From Flavobacterium sp. JAD_PAG50586_2 (lineage in GTDB: Bacteria > Bacteroidota > Bacteroidia > Flavobacteriales > Flavobacteriaceae), in the NCBI GenBank assembly GCA_023213215.1, contig CP096136.1, positions 3,510,724-3,574,723 on the forward strand: 64,000 nucleotides of DNA, read 5' to 3'. Position numbers and translations under genes: made by a program. The notes beneath the pieces are model-generated. The model saw only the letters and a program-made list of their open reading frames with translations, made no database searches and was not told the origin of the DNA. This document shows positions 52,518-60,540 of the stretch, piece by piece. Numbering within the stretch: position 1 is the first letter of the stretch; each line of letters begins with the position of its first letter.

Positions 52518-53681
52518 CTATTCCTCCTGATTCATATATTTCCCTTTTTTACTGCCTTCGTACATTTCGTACTTCACCAAACGCGCTTCCAGGCTTCCGT
52601 TAAAAAGCTTGATTTTACGTGACGGACGAAGACCAACAAACTTTAAAGCTTCAAGGTTTGCAGTAATAAACCAGGCATTGGTATTCGGATAGTTGTTCTT
52701 TAAGGTATCTCCTATTTCACGGTAAAAACGTTCCAATTCGATATTTAGCCTTTCGCCATAAGGTGGATTGAAAACCATCTGCAATGGTCCGTTATTTTCT
52801 TTCTTTGTATCAAAAAAGTCATTTTGGCTAATCGTAATATAATCCTCAAGATTAGCATTCGCGATATTATCTTTAGCTTTCTGAACCGCACTTGGCGCTT
52901 TGTCATAGCCCGTAATGGTGTAATGGAATTCCCGTGTGCGTTTCATCAATGCATCGATAATCTGGTCAAACAGGTCATTGTCCCAGTCGTTCCATTTCTC
53001 AAAAGCAAATTCCTTTCGGTTGATGTTGGCCGGAATATTGCACGCAATCATAGCAGCTTCGGCCAATAGTGTTCCCGAACCACACATCGGATCCAGAAAA
53101 TCGCTTTTGCCTTCCCAACCAGCTAACAATAACATTCCAGCTGCCAAAACTTCATTAATCGGAGCAATATTCGTAGCCGTTCGGTAACCTCTGTGGTGCA
53201 GGGAAGCACCTGAAGTATCCAATGCTACTGAAACCTGATCCCTATCAATATGGATATTGATCCTTACATCCGGAAAATCCTTATCAACACTCGGACGCGC
53301 TCCGGTCTTCTCTCTAAACTGATCCACAATCGCATCCTTGGCTTTCTGCGAAACAAATTGGGAATGCTTAAAATTATCGGAATGAATCGTAGTATCTATA
53401 ACAAAAGTCTGGCTTTCGTTTAAATATTTAGACCAGTCAATTCCCTGAATGCCTTTGTAAAGGTTTTGTTCATTGGTAGCCTTGAAATAATAAATCGGCT
53501 TTAATATCTTTAAGGCTGTACGCAACGACAGGTTTGCTTTGTACATAAACCCCTTGTCGCCTTTGAAACTTACGGCACGTGTACCAATTTCAACATCCTG
53601 CGCGCCTAATTGCTGTAATTCCTTTGCTAATATTTCTTCAAAACCAAAAAAGGTCTTGGCAATCATTTTAAAATTCTCCAT
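52518..53681 (-). CDS. THUMP-domain class I RNA methyltransferase (RlmL N-like)
   Basis: A 387-residue SAM-dependent RNA methyltransferase. Residues 1-160 contain the THUMP RNA-binding part (FFGFEEILAKELQQLGAQDV; VSVALDTSGASLHHRGYR), then the UPF0020 catalytic domain with SAM-binding FLDPMCGSGTLLAEAAMIAC near 195 and catalytic QMVFNPPYGERL near 305. It is the N-terminal half of E. coli RlmL, methylating guanosine N2 of 23S rRNA, and lacks the RlmK half. The target base is inferred. Confidence 0.87.
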   Translation of the reverse strand: MENFKMIAKTFFGFEEILAKELQQLGAQDVEIGTRAVSFKGDKGFMYKANLSLRTALKILKPIYYFKATNEQNLYKGIQGIDWSKYLNESQTFVIDTTIHSDNFKHSQFVSQKAKDAIVDQFREKTGARPSVDKDFPDVRINIHIDRDQVSVALDTSGASLHHRGYRTATNIAPINEVLAAGMLLLAGWEGKSDFLDPMCGSGTLLAEAAMIACNIPANINRKEFAFEKWNDWDNDLFDQIIDALMKRTREFHYTITGYDKAPSAVQKAKDNIANANLEDYITISQNDFFDTKKENNGPLQMVFNPPYGERLNIELERFYREIGDTLKNNYPNTNAWFITANLEALKFVGLRPSRKIKLFNGSLEARLVKYEMYEGSKKGKYMNQEE

Positions 53682-53720
53682 TGTTCAATATCAATTTCGA
53701 TAGCAATATCAATATTTAAT

Positions 53721-53754
53721 TTGCTATAACTTCGGCAAAAATACATTAAATTTG
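53721..53754 (+). promoter_or_regulatory. Promoter of the SAM methyltransferase gene
   Basis: TTG at 53721-53723, 23 bases, TAAATTTG at 53747-53754, within the allowed Bacteroidota spacing. Confidence 0.55.
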
Positions 53755-53783
53755 CGCGTTCAGAATTCATTTGAAAAGAATAA

Positions 53784-54548
53784 ATGTCAGAAGCCGATAA
53801 ACCCAACAACTCAAACGCAAAACCCGGAACCCAAAATTGGTATTCTTCCTGGTTTGATACGCCCTATTACCACATCCTTTACAAAGATCGAAATTACCGT
53901 GAAGCACAGATTTTCATGGATAACCTTACTCACTATCTAAATTTACCGGAGAAAGCAAAAGTGCTCGATTTGGCTTGTGGAAAAGGAAGGCATGCCATTT
54001 ACCTAAACCAGTTAGGCTTTGATGTTGTTGGTGCCGATTTGTCGGAAAACAGCATAACCGAAGCCAATAAAAATGCGAATGATACGCTGCATTTTGTCGT
54101 GCATGACAAACGCGAACCTTTTGAGCAAAAGTTTGATGCGATATTCAATCTGTTTACAAGCTTTGGGTATTTCGAAAATGTGGAAGATGATATAAAAACC
54201 TTAGTAGCCATCAAGGAAAGCCTTTCGGAATATGGTTTTGCCGTGATCGATTTTATGAATTCGCAGCAGGTTATCGATAACCTGATTCCGGAAGAAACCA
54301 AAGAAGTGGATGGCATTATCTTTAACATTAAGCGATTTGTAATTGATGGTTTTATCATAAAGGAAATAGAGTTTGAAGCCGACGGGAAAAAGTTCCACTT
54401 TACCGAAAATGTCAGAGCCTATACTTTGGAGGATTTCCAAAATATGATGAACGAAACCGGGATTTATTTACTGGACACCTTTGGCGATTATAAGTTAAAG
54501 AAATTCCATAAAACGACCAGCGAACGTTTAATAATGATATTTAAATAA
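53784..54548 (+). CDS. Class I SAM-dependent methyltransferase
   Basis: A 254-residue methyltransferase. KVLDLACGKGRHAIYLNQLG near 58 is motif I, VVGADLSENSI is the acidic loop, and DAIFNLFTSFGYFE is motif IV. The N-terminal WYSSWFDTPYYHILYKDRNY is typical of a set of flavobacterial small-molecule or lipid methyltransferases. The substrate cannot be inferred. It is divergent from the RNA methyltransferase gene. Confidence 0.85.
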   Translation: MSEADKPNNSNAKPGTQNWYSSWFDTPYYHILYKDRNYREAQIFMDNLTHYLNLPEKAKVLDLACGKGRHAIYLNQLGFDVVGADLSENSITEANKNANDTLHFVVHDKREPFEQKFDAIFNLFTSFGYFENVEDDIKTLVAIKESLSEYGFAVIDFMNSQQVIDNLIPEETKEVDGIIFNIKRFVIDGFIIKEIEFEADGKKFHFTENVRAYTLEDFQNMMNETGIYLLDTFGDYKLKKFHKTTSERLIMIFK

Positions 54549-54603
54549 GAAGACAGATTTGAGAAGGCAGAACGCAGTTTTAATTTCAGTTTTATAATAA
54601 ACC

Positions 54604-55270
54604 ATGAATTACTTATTACCTTTACTTTCAGTACTTTTTGGCTATTTAATTGCTATTGGTCTTAAACCAAGAGTAAAAAAACCTAAAGCTTTTATTGGCA
54701 TTTAGCGGTTCGTTTTTATTGTCCCTGACGGTGCTCCATCTGCTTCCTGAAGTATATGAAAGCCACACGGAAAGTATTGGGATTTTTATCATGTGTGGTA
54801 TACTATTCCAAATTATTTTGGAATTCTTTTCCCAAGGTGCCGAACACGGCCACGTTCACGGCCATGATAAGATGACGCGAATGCCATGGCTGTTATTCAT
54901 CAGTTTGTGCATCCACGCATTTCTGGAAGGATTTCCGGTTGGACATCATGAGGATTTGGCCTATGGAATTGCCATTCACCACTTACCTATCGCCATCATC
55001 CTAACCACTTTTTTCATCCAGGCAGAATTAAACAAAACGGCTTTGTTTTTCTTTATGCTGATGTTTGCCATAATGACACCATTAGGAACATTGGCTTCCG
55101 ATAGTTTACCAATACTAAACCAATACTACACCCAAATAACTGCTGTTGTCATTGGAATCCTGTTCCATATTTCTTCTACTATTATCTTCGAAAGCAGCGA
55201 AGGACATAAATTCAATATCGCCAAAATCTCGATGATTATTTTGGGAATTGTGTTGGCTAGTTTTTTATAA
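54604..55270 (+). pseudogene. ZIP family metal transporter, frameshifted near the start
   Basis: A divalent-metal importer. ATG 54604 gives MNYLLPLLSVLFGYLIAIGL and runs to TAG at 54703; the body from about 54690 (LAFSGSFLLSLTVLHLLPEV) is in another frame. The A7 run at 54675-54681 must lose one base (joining through RVKNLKLLLAFSGS) or gain two. This is the only break here that is not a simple one-base loss. GAEHGHVHGHDK is the histidine loop, LCIHAFLEGFPVGHH and GIAIHHLPIAIILT are the metal-binding helices. Confidence 0.83.
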
Positions 55271-55779
55271 TGCGAAAGATGATTTTTTATCGAAAGTTAT
55301 TTCTTTTTTCGGCCATCTGTATGGCATTTGCTTCCTGCTCATTTGTCAAAATGACTACAGTTCCTAAATATTTCAGATTTCCAAAAGAATCAACAATCTG
55401 CATATTAAATTATAATAGCCAAATTGATGAAAGTACTGTTTTATCATTGAGACAAACCTTAAAGAAAGTTGGTTTTAACACAGTATCATATCCTAATGCC
55501 ACCAAAGCAATTTACTACAAAGGAAAACCCTCAATAAAATATAAGAATGATGAGATTGAAGAGATATTATCCATAAAGGATTTTAACTCCATTTATGAAC
55601 TCAGAATGACTTTTAAGGATGATGCAATAAAAGGATATCCTACTGAAGTTAAGGTTAACGTTGTGGATATGAATACCAAACAAATTGTTTTATATTACAC
55701 TTGTGGAAGCGAGAAATCAATAAAAGCAGTCCTAAATAAATTTGTACTCAAATTATCTGAAAAAATTAGCAAATACTGA
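55270..55779 (+). CDS. Lipoprotein of unknown function
   Basis: A 169-residue lipoprotein: MRKMIFYRKLFLFSAICMAF, then ASC with the acylated cysteine at residue 23. The rest (STICILNYNSQIDESTVLSL, YELRMTFKDDAIKGYPTEVK) looks like a mixed alpha-beta fold; it has a faint likeness to the LpoB/CsgG-like group but nothing firm. Its start overlaps the last base of the ZIP gene. Confidence 0.65.
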   Translation: MRKMIFYRKLFLFSAICMAFASCSFVKMTTVPKYFRFPKESTICILNYNSQIDESTVLSLRQTLKKVGFNTVSYPNATKAIYYKGKPSIKYKNDEIEEILSIKDFNSIYELRMTFKDDAIKGYPTEVKVNVVDMNTKQIVLYYTCGSEKSIKAVLNKFVLKLSEKISKY

Positions 55780-55844
55780 AAGTATTGCTTTTTCATTAGT
55801 AGATAAATCTTTGTAACTTTAGCATCTAATTTAAAACAAAACTT

Positions 55845-56225
55845 ATGGGATTATTCTCTGCCTTATTAGGAAACGCCGGTGCGGTGGATCAGGAAACCTT
55901 GGTAAAAGACTATCAAAAACTACTTATTGAAGGCGAACAGATTGAATTAGGATTCAAACTAATCCGCGATACTTTTATTTTTACGAATAAGCGACTAATC
56001 CTGATAGAGAAACAAGGAATTACCGGAAGCAAAATCGAATACAAATCCATTATCTATAAAAGTATTTCCCGATTCAGTGTTGAAACAGCAGGAACTTTCG
56101 ATTTGGAGGCTGAACTTAAAATCTGGGTTTCCAGCGAAACGAATCCAAGTATCGTTAAGCAATTCAATAAATCGGTCAATGTATATGATGTGCAGAATGT
56201 TTTGGCACACCACGTTTTAAAGTAG
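55845..56225 (+). CDS. Bacterial PH-domain protein (bPH_1)
   Basis: A 126-residue soluble protein with the PF08000 PH-like fold: LIEGEQIELGFKLIRDTFIF followed by TNKRLILIEKQGITGSKIEY and IIYKSISRFSVETAGTFDLE. These proteins are of unknown function, perhaps oligomeric scaffolds. It lies 4 bases upstream of murQ, so the two are expressed together. Confidence 0.88.
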   Translation: MGLFSALLGNAGAVDQETLVKDYQKLLIEGEQIELGFKLIRDTFIFTNKRLILIEKQGITGSKIEYKSIIYKSISRFSVETAGTFDLEAELKIWVSSETNPSIVKQFNKSVNVYDVQNVLAHHVLK

Positions 56226-56229
56226 AAAA

Positions 56230-57042
56230 ATGAACTTTACCAAAACCACCGAACAATCCTCACACTACGAACATTTAGAAACAATGTCGGTGGCAGATTT
56301 GTTATCCAATATCAATAAGGAAGACAAAACTGTTCCGCTTGCTGTTGAAAAAGCACTGCCGCAGATAGAAGCTTTGGTTGCCAAAACCGTAGAGAAAATG
56401 AAACTCGGCGGAAGGCTCTTCTACATTGGTGCCGGAACTTCGGGAAGATTGGGAATTGTTGATGCGTCTGAATGTCCACCTACTTTTGGCGTGCCATTTG
56501 ATTTGGTAAACGGAATCATAGCCGGTGGTGACAAAGCAATCCGACGTGCTGTTGAAAATGCTGAGGACAACACAACTCAGGCATGGATAGATCTGCACGA
56601 ACAAAATATCGGAGAAAATGACGTTGTAATCGGAATTGCCGCATCCGGCACAACTCCGTATGTTATCGGCGGACTGGAAAAATGCAACGAAAACAATATC
56701 GTTACCGGATGCATTACCTGTAACCAGGGAAGCCCGATTGCATTGACCGCAAAGTTTCCTGTTGTCGTTGTAGTAGGGCCCGAATTCGTAACCGGAAGCT
56801 CGAGAATGAAAGCCGGAACCGCACAGAAATTGGTATTGAACATGATTTCTACAACCACAATGATCCAGCTTGGAAAGGTAAAAGGAAATAAGATGGTAGA
56901 CATGCAGCTCAGCAATGATAAGCTCGTAGACCGTGGCGTGAAAATGATTATGGGAGAAATTCCGGTTGATTATCAAAAAGCATCCGAATTATTAAAGGAA
57001 TTTGGCAGTGTCAGAAAGGCGGTAGATAATTATAATAAATAA
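56230..57042 (+). CDS. murQ: N-acetylmuramic acid 6-phosphate etherase
   Basis: A 270-residue SIS-domain enzyme that splits MurNAc-6-phosphate into GlcNAc-6-phosphate and lactate in peptidoglycan recycling. RLFYIGAGTSGRLGIVDASE near 58 with CPPTFG, IGIAASGTTPYVIGGLEKC near 137 and the catalytic region FVTGSSRMKAGTAQKLVLNM near 186 are visible. Length is a little short of the usual 300 residues because the C-terminal helical domain is reduced, as in other Bacteroidota. Confidence 0.92.
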   Translation: MNFTKTTEQSSHYEHLETMSVADLLSNINKEDKTVPLAVEKALPQIEALVAKTVEKMKLGGRLFYIGAGTSGRLGIVDASECPPTFGVPFDLVNGIIAGGDKAIRRAVENAEDNTTQAWIDLHEQNIGENDVVIGIAASGTTPYVIGGLEKCNENNIVTGCITCNQGSPIALTAKFPVVVVVGPEFVTGSSRMKAGTAQKLVLNMISTTTMIQLGKVKGNKMVDMQLSNDKLVDRGVKMIMGEIPVDYQKASELLKEFGSVRKAVDNYNK

Positions 57043-57046
57043 AAAA

Positions 57047-57532
57047 ATGAAAAATATTCTTCTTGTATTTGCACTATTAATCAGCTTAACTGCTTTTTCG
57101 CAAAAACCCGCACTGGGTGATACTTCGCCTAAGCCTTTAGTATTAGAAAAAGGAAAAATCTATCAGAACGGAGAGCAGATACCGAGTTACCAGGTTAAAA
57201 AGATACTGGCGTCTAATGTTCGTTCGGCTTCACTTTACAAAAAAGCAAAAACAAAAGAAGGACTCGGAGGCACTTTGCTCGGACTGGGAATAACATTATC
57301 TGTGGTTGATTTCGCTATAGGCGTGTTTTCAGATGCAGATTATCCAACGGCTATGACTTATGTTGGTGTTGGAATGGTTGCTGTCTCTATTCCCATTCTA
57401 TCCGGCAGGGCAAAAAAAGTAAAGGAAGCTGTCGAGTCTTATAATGACGGACTTAAAAATACTACTTCATTAGATTTTGACCTAAATGCTATGGCCAATC
57501 AAAACGGAGTCGGAATTCAAATAAAATTTTAA
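57047..57532 (+). CDS. Exported membrane protein of unknown function
   Basis: A 161-residue protein with a signal peptide (MKNILLVFALLISLTAFS, cut before QK). It has two glycine-rich hydrophobic segments near the middle (GLGGTLLGLGITLSVVDFAI, YVGVGMVAVSIPILSGRAKK). The domain is not one I can name. It follows murQ by 4 bases in the same operon. Confidence 0.65.
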   Translation: MKNILLVFALLISLTAFSQKPALGDTSPKPLVLEKGKIYQNGEQIPSYQVKKILASNVRSASLYKKAKTKEGLGGTLLGLGITLSVVDFAIGVFSDADYPTAMTYVGVGMVAVSIPILSGRAKKVKEAVESYNDGLKNTTSLDFDLNAMANQNGVGIQIKF

Positions 57533-57533
57533 G

Positions 57534-57761
57534 ATGTCTGCCAACAAAAAGCTATTGGATAAGGGAATAAAATACATGCTGTATGCTTTACCGCTAATGT
57601 TTATTGGCCCAAGTGTAATTTACAATGCCTGGATCAACAAGCAGAATACATGGCATTACGTTGTTTTAGGATTTGGAATACTTTTCTGTTTCCTGGCTGT
57701 TTTTTTTATGTTTAAGGGAATAAAAACCATAACTGATTCACTGTTTCAAAATGATAAATAA
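57534..57761 (+). CDS. DUF6095 family small membrane protein
   Basis: A 75-residue protein: LLDKGIKYMLYALPLMFIGP, a turn with NAWINKQNTWHY, and a second span LGFGILFCFLAVFFMFKGIK. This two-span layout fits DUF6095 of flavobacteria. Its end overlaps the DUF1572 gene by 11 bases, so translation is coupled. Function unknown. Confidence 0.72.
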   Translation: MSANKKLLDKGIKYMLYALPLMFIGPSVIYNAWINKQNTWHYVVLGFGILFCFLAVFFMFKGIKTITDSLFQNDK

Positions 57762-58323
57762 TCAATACTTAGAAAGCATCAAAAAGCAATTTCTCTACTA
57801 TAAAACCTTGGGAGAAAAAGCAATGGAACAACTGGATCCGGAACAATTATTCATTTCCGTAAATGACGATACGAATTCTATTGCGGTAATAGTGAATCAT
57901 CTTTCGGGCAATATGCTTTCGCGCTGGACGGATTTCCTGACTACCGATGGCGAAAAGGAATGGCGCAACCGTGACGGGGAATTTGAGGAGATCATCAAAA
58001 CCAAAGAAGCATTACTAACTGTTTGGAACGAAGGATGGGAGTGTTTTTTCGATGCGTTGAATTCCCTAACTCCGGAACAATTAGAAACCATTATTTACAT
58101 TAGAAATGAAGGCCATACTGTTGTAGAAGCGATAAACCGTCAGTTAGCGCACTATCCGTATCATATTGGGCAGATTGTTTTCTATGCCAAAATGCTCAAG
58201 CGGGATGAATGGAATTCGCTTTCCATTCCGAAAAACAAATCCAACACCTATAACGCCGATAAGTTTTCCAAAGAGAAAAGCATTAAGAATTTTACGGATG
58301 ATGAATTAAATCGATTAAAATAA
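57751..58323 (+). CDS. DUF1572 family (DinB-like) protein
   Basis: A 190-residue four-helix protein of the DinB superfamily. SIAVIVNHLSGNMLSRWTDF near 48 holds the first metal-binding His, and RQLAHYPYHIGQIVFYAKML near 135 holds the other two. DinB-like proteins include thiol transferases that use bacillithiol; flavobacteria can make bacillithiol, so such a role is possible but only inferred. Last gene of the PH-murQ operon. Confidence 0.85.
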   Translation: MINNQYLESIKKQFLYYKTLGEKAMEQLDPEQLFISVNDDTNSIAVIVNHLSGNMLSRWTDFLTTDGEKEWRNRDGEFEEIIKTKEALLTVWNEGWECFFDALNSLTPEQLETIIYIRNEGHTVVEAINRQLAHYPYHIGQIVFYAKMLKRDEWNSLSIPKNKSNTYNADKFSKEKSIKNFTDDELNRLK

Positions 58324-58327
58324 TTAC

Positions 58328-58362
58328 TACACCTGACAGGTTTTAAAAACCTGTCAGGTGTA
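58328..58362. repeat. REP-like 35-bp palindrome
   Basis: TACACCTGACAGGTTTT, a single A, then the exact complement: 17-bp perfect arms. It is between the DUF1572 stop and the next lipoprotein ATG. A degenerate copy (AAAACCTGTCCGGTTTT) lies at 59774-59790. Confidence 0.85.
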
Positions 58363-58371
58363 ACCATAACT

Positions 58372-58743
58372 ATGAAAAAACTAACACTACTCCTACTTAC
58401 CTTCACCATTATTTCTTGTTCAGAGAAAGAACGCAACTGTAAGGATTTCAGAACCGGAAAGTTCGAATTTGTCCAGGATATTAATGGCAAAAAACATACG
58501 TCAACTTTTACCCGAACGGAAGAACTTCAAATTGAAACCTATAACGGAAAAACCGATACAGCTTCCGTACGTTGGGTTAACGACTGCGAATTCATTTTGC
58601 AGAAACTGCATCCCAAAAGCATGAAGGAAGAAAAAGCAATCAGCATGAAAATTTTGTTTACTGAAAAGAATAGCTATACTTTTGAATATTCCTTTGTGGG
58701 AAGCAATAAAAAAGAACGCGGAAAAGTAACAAAACTGGATTAA
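58372..58743 (+). CDS. Small lipoprotein
   Basis: A 123-residue lipoprotein, MKKLTLLLLTFTIISC with the cysteine at residue 16. It then has NCKDFRTGKFEFVQDINGKK and RTEELQIETYNGKTDTASVR with a second and third cysteine (RNCKDF, NDCEF). Proteins like this are sometimes labelled DNA topoisomerase IV in databases because they lie near parC; there is no sign of such activity here. It resembles the lipoprotein at 60079 only in type. Confidence 0.7.
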   Translation: MKKLTLLLLTFTIISCSEKERNCKDFRTGKFEFVQDINGKKHTSTFTRTEELQIETYNGKTDTASVRWVNDCEFILQKLHPKSMKEEKAISMKILFTEKNSYTFEYSFVGSNKKERGKVTKLD

Positions 58744-58776
58744 CCACGTTAAACCATAAAATTAAACTTATAAAAA

Positions 58777-59634
58777 ATGGAGATCTTATTTACCCCAAAT
58801 GCCTTAATGGCGCTATTAACGCTAACGTTTCTTGAAATCATTCTCGGAATAGACAACATTGTTTTCCTTTCCATCGTTTCAGGGAAACTAGCCCCCAAAG
58901 ACCAACCTAAAGCTAGAAGGATTGGATTATTGCTTGCTATGGTATTTAGGATTATCCTTTTGTTCGGAATTACCTGGGTTATGGGTCTGAAGGAAGTACT
59001 TTTCCATATAGACTGGAGATTCTTTGAAGCCGGAGTTACAGGACAAAGCCTTATTATTTTTGGCGGAGGACTGTTCCTTTTGTACAAATCGGTTTCTGAA
59101 ATCCACCATAAGATGGAAGGCGAAGAAGAAGGAACCAGCGGAAAAGCCAGTAATACTTTATCGAAAGCGATTATTCAGATTGCTTTATTGAACATCGTAT
59201 TTTCATTCGATAGTATCTTAACGGCTATCGGAATGGTTAGCAATGCTGAACCTGCTCAAGGTGGTTTTGGCCATAACGGTGCCTTGGTTATCATGATTTT
59301 ATCGGTAGTAATCTCTATTGTAATTATGATGATTTTCGCCGGACCGGTTTCCAAATTCGTAAATGAACACCCAACCATACAAATCCTTGGTTTATCTTTC
59401 CTAATATTAATTGGTGTAATGTTGTTAGCCGAAGGTTCACATTTGGCGCACTTTAGATTTGGTGTTGATACGGAAGTCGGAACCATTCCGAAAGGCTATC
59501 TGTACTTCTCCATCTTCTTCTCTCTGTTTGTGGAATTCCTAAACCTGCGAATGAAGAAAAACAGGAAACCTGTTAAGCTGCATAACAACAAGATAATCGA
59601 CAAAAAATTAAAAGATAGCGATGTTACCGATTAG
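58777..59634 (+). CDS. TerC family membrane protein
   Basis: A 285-residue membrane protein with seven or more spans. MALLTLTFLEIILGIDNIVF near 10 and IVFSFDSILTAIGMV near 150 contain the two conserved acidic residues (EIILGIDN, FSFDS) of TerC, a family of manganese exporters and envelope metal-handling proteins that supply secreted metalloenzymes. Whether tellurite resistance is involved is not evident. Single gene with its own terminator. Confidence 0.88.
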   Translation: MEILFTPNALMALLTLTFLEIILGIDNIVFLSIVSGKLAPKDQPKARRIGLLLAMVFRIILLFGITWVMGLKEVLFHIDWRFFEAGVTGQSLIIFGGGLFLLYKSVSEIHHKMEGEEEGTSGKASNTLSKAIIQIALLNIVFSFDSILTAIGMVSNAEPAQGGFGHNGALVIMILSVVISIVIMMIFAGPVSKFVNEHPTIQILGLSFLILIGVMLLAEGSHLAHFRFGVDTEVGTIPKGYLYFSIFFSLFVEFLNLRMKKNRKPVKLHNNKIIDKKLKDSDVTD

Positions 59635-59685
59635 GAGCGAATGGCTTGGGATTTATCAGTAATGGTAATTCCTGCTGTACGTTGC

Positions 59686-59719
59686 AATAAAAAGTCCCGA
59701 TGAATCGGGACTTTTTATT
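59686..59719 (+). terminator. Rho-independent terminator of TerC
   Basis: AATAAAAAGTCCCGAT, GA, ATCGGGACTTTTTATT: a 16-bp perfect stem with a T run. Confidence 0.9.
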
Positions 59720-59874
59720 TTCTCTGCCATCAGGGCTAGAAAGCTATCCATTTTTATACCGGGACGCGTTTTTAAAACCTGTCCGGTTTTGCTAACCTAA
59801 CGTCCAACCCTTGAAAACCCGGAAGTAAATCGTTTATAAACATGAATCATATCAGTGACTAACTAAAAAACATT

Positions 59875-59985
59875 TGAGCAATTTTTGTTTAAATTTTTAT
59901 TTTGCTCGGTTTTCTGAGCAATTTTTTACGAGCAATTTTTTTTGCTCAGTTTTTTTTGCTCAGTTTTTGGAGCAATTTGCGTTAT
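59875..59985. repeat. Cluster of GAGCAATTT motifs in both orientations
   Basis: Four GAGCAATTT and three TTTTGCTCRG motifs alternate in about 110 bases, joined by A/T runs. GAGCAA and TTGCTC are complements, so several hairpins can form. Confidence 0.6.
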
Positions 59986-60078
59986 TAAATTTATTTTGCC
60001 ACACCTTGTATTTATTTTAAAATAAAAACGAAGGCAATAATAGTTAAAGTTATTCGTTAAACTTAAAAACATCTGACA

Positions 60079-60504
60079 ATGAAAAAATACTTTACCTTTT
60101 CAATTTTAGCGCTTTGCCTCTTATCATCATTTGTTTCCTGCGACAGGCCGGATTGTAAAAACAATAATCCAATATTTGACAAATATTTAACGAACGAGAA
60201 TGAGTATAAAGCTGAATTAGCAAAACAATTGTCCAGAACAAACAAATCTGAGCTGACTTTTTGGATGGATTCTTATAAGGAAGAGAATAATGCTAAACAA
60301 ATGGAAGTATAAATTCAGGGCGATGGACTTTGCGCCAAAATGGTACTGGCCATCGATGGATCCGAAAAAGGAATCGAAGGAATTATTGAAAAGAAAGGTG
60401 TCAGCTATAGTGGTGCAGAGCTTGAAGGACTGAAGTTTGACATTAGGCAGGACAATACTTCGACAAAATTCATCTTTAAGGAAATCAGCGGAATAATAGA
60501 TTAA
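60079..60504 (+). pseudogene. Small lipoprotein interrupted by an in-frame TAA
   Basis: ATG 60079 gives MKKYFTFSILALCLLSSFVS then C at residue 21, and an open frame to TAA at 60310-60312. The same frame stays open after it (IQGDGLCAKMVLAIDGSEKG, then YSGAELEGLKFDIRQDNTST) to TAA 60502-60504, giving 141 residues if the first stop is a sense codon such as Tyr. One base substitution therefore ends the gene early. Function unknown. It is convergent with parC. Confidence 0.75.
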
Positions 60505-60539
60505 AAAATCCCGTCTCGTTAAAAAAGGCGGGACTTTTT
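60503..60539. terminator. Bidirectional terminator between lipoprotein and parC
   Basis: A6, TCCCG, 15-base loop, CGGGA, C, T5. A short stem, weaker than the others. Confidence 0.6.
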
Positions 60540-60540
60540 A

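Larger units (their letters stand above)
59635..60078. other. Gene-free stretch between TerC and lipoprotein
   Basis: Holds the TerC terminator (59686-59719), a degenerate REP-like half copy (59774-59790), a cluster of GAGCAA and TTGCTC motifs (59875-59985) and a short leader before ATG 60079. No coding frame of note. Confidence 0.6.

Noticed and set aside
56302..56976. 224-codon frame on the minus strand within murQ
   Set aside because: It is antisense to a strongly conserved gene and its translation resembles no protein.
58372..58743. DNA topoisomerase IV label for the small lipoprotein
   Set aside because: It is a 123-residue lipoprotein without any topoisomerase motif.
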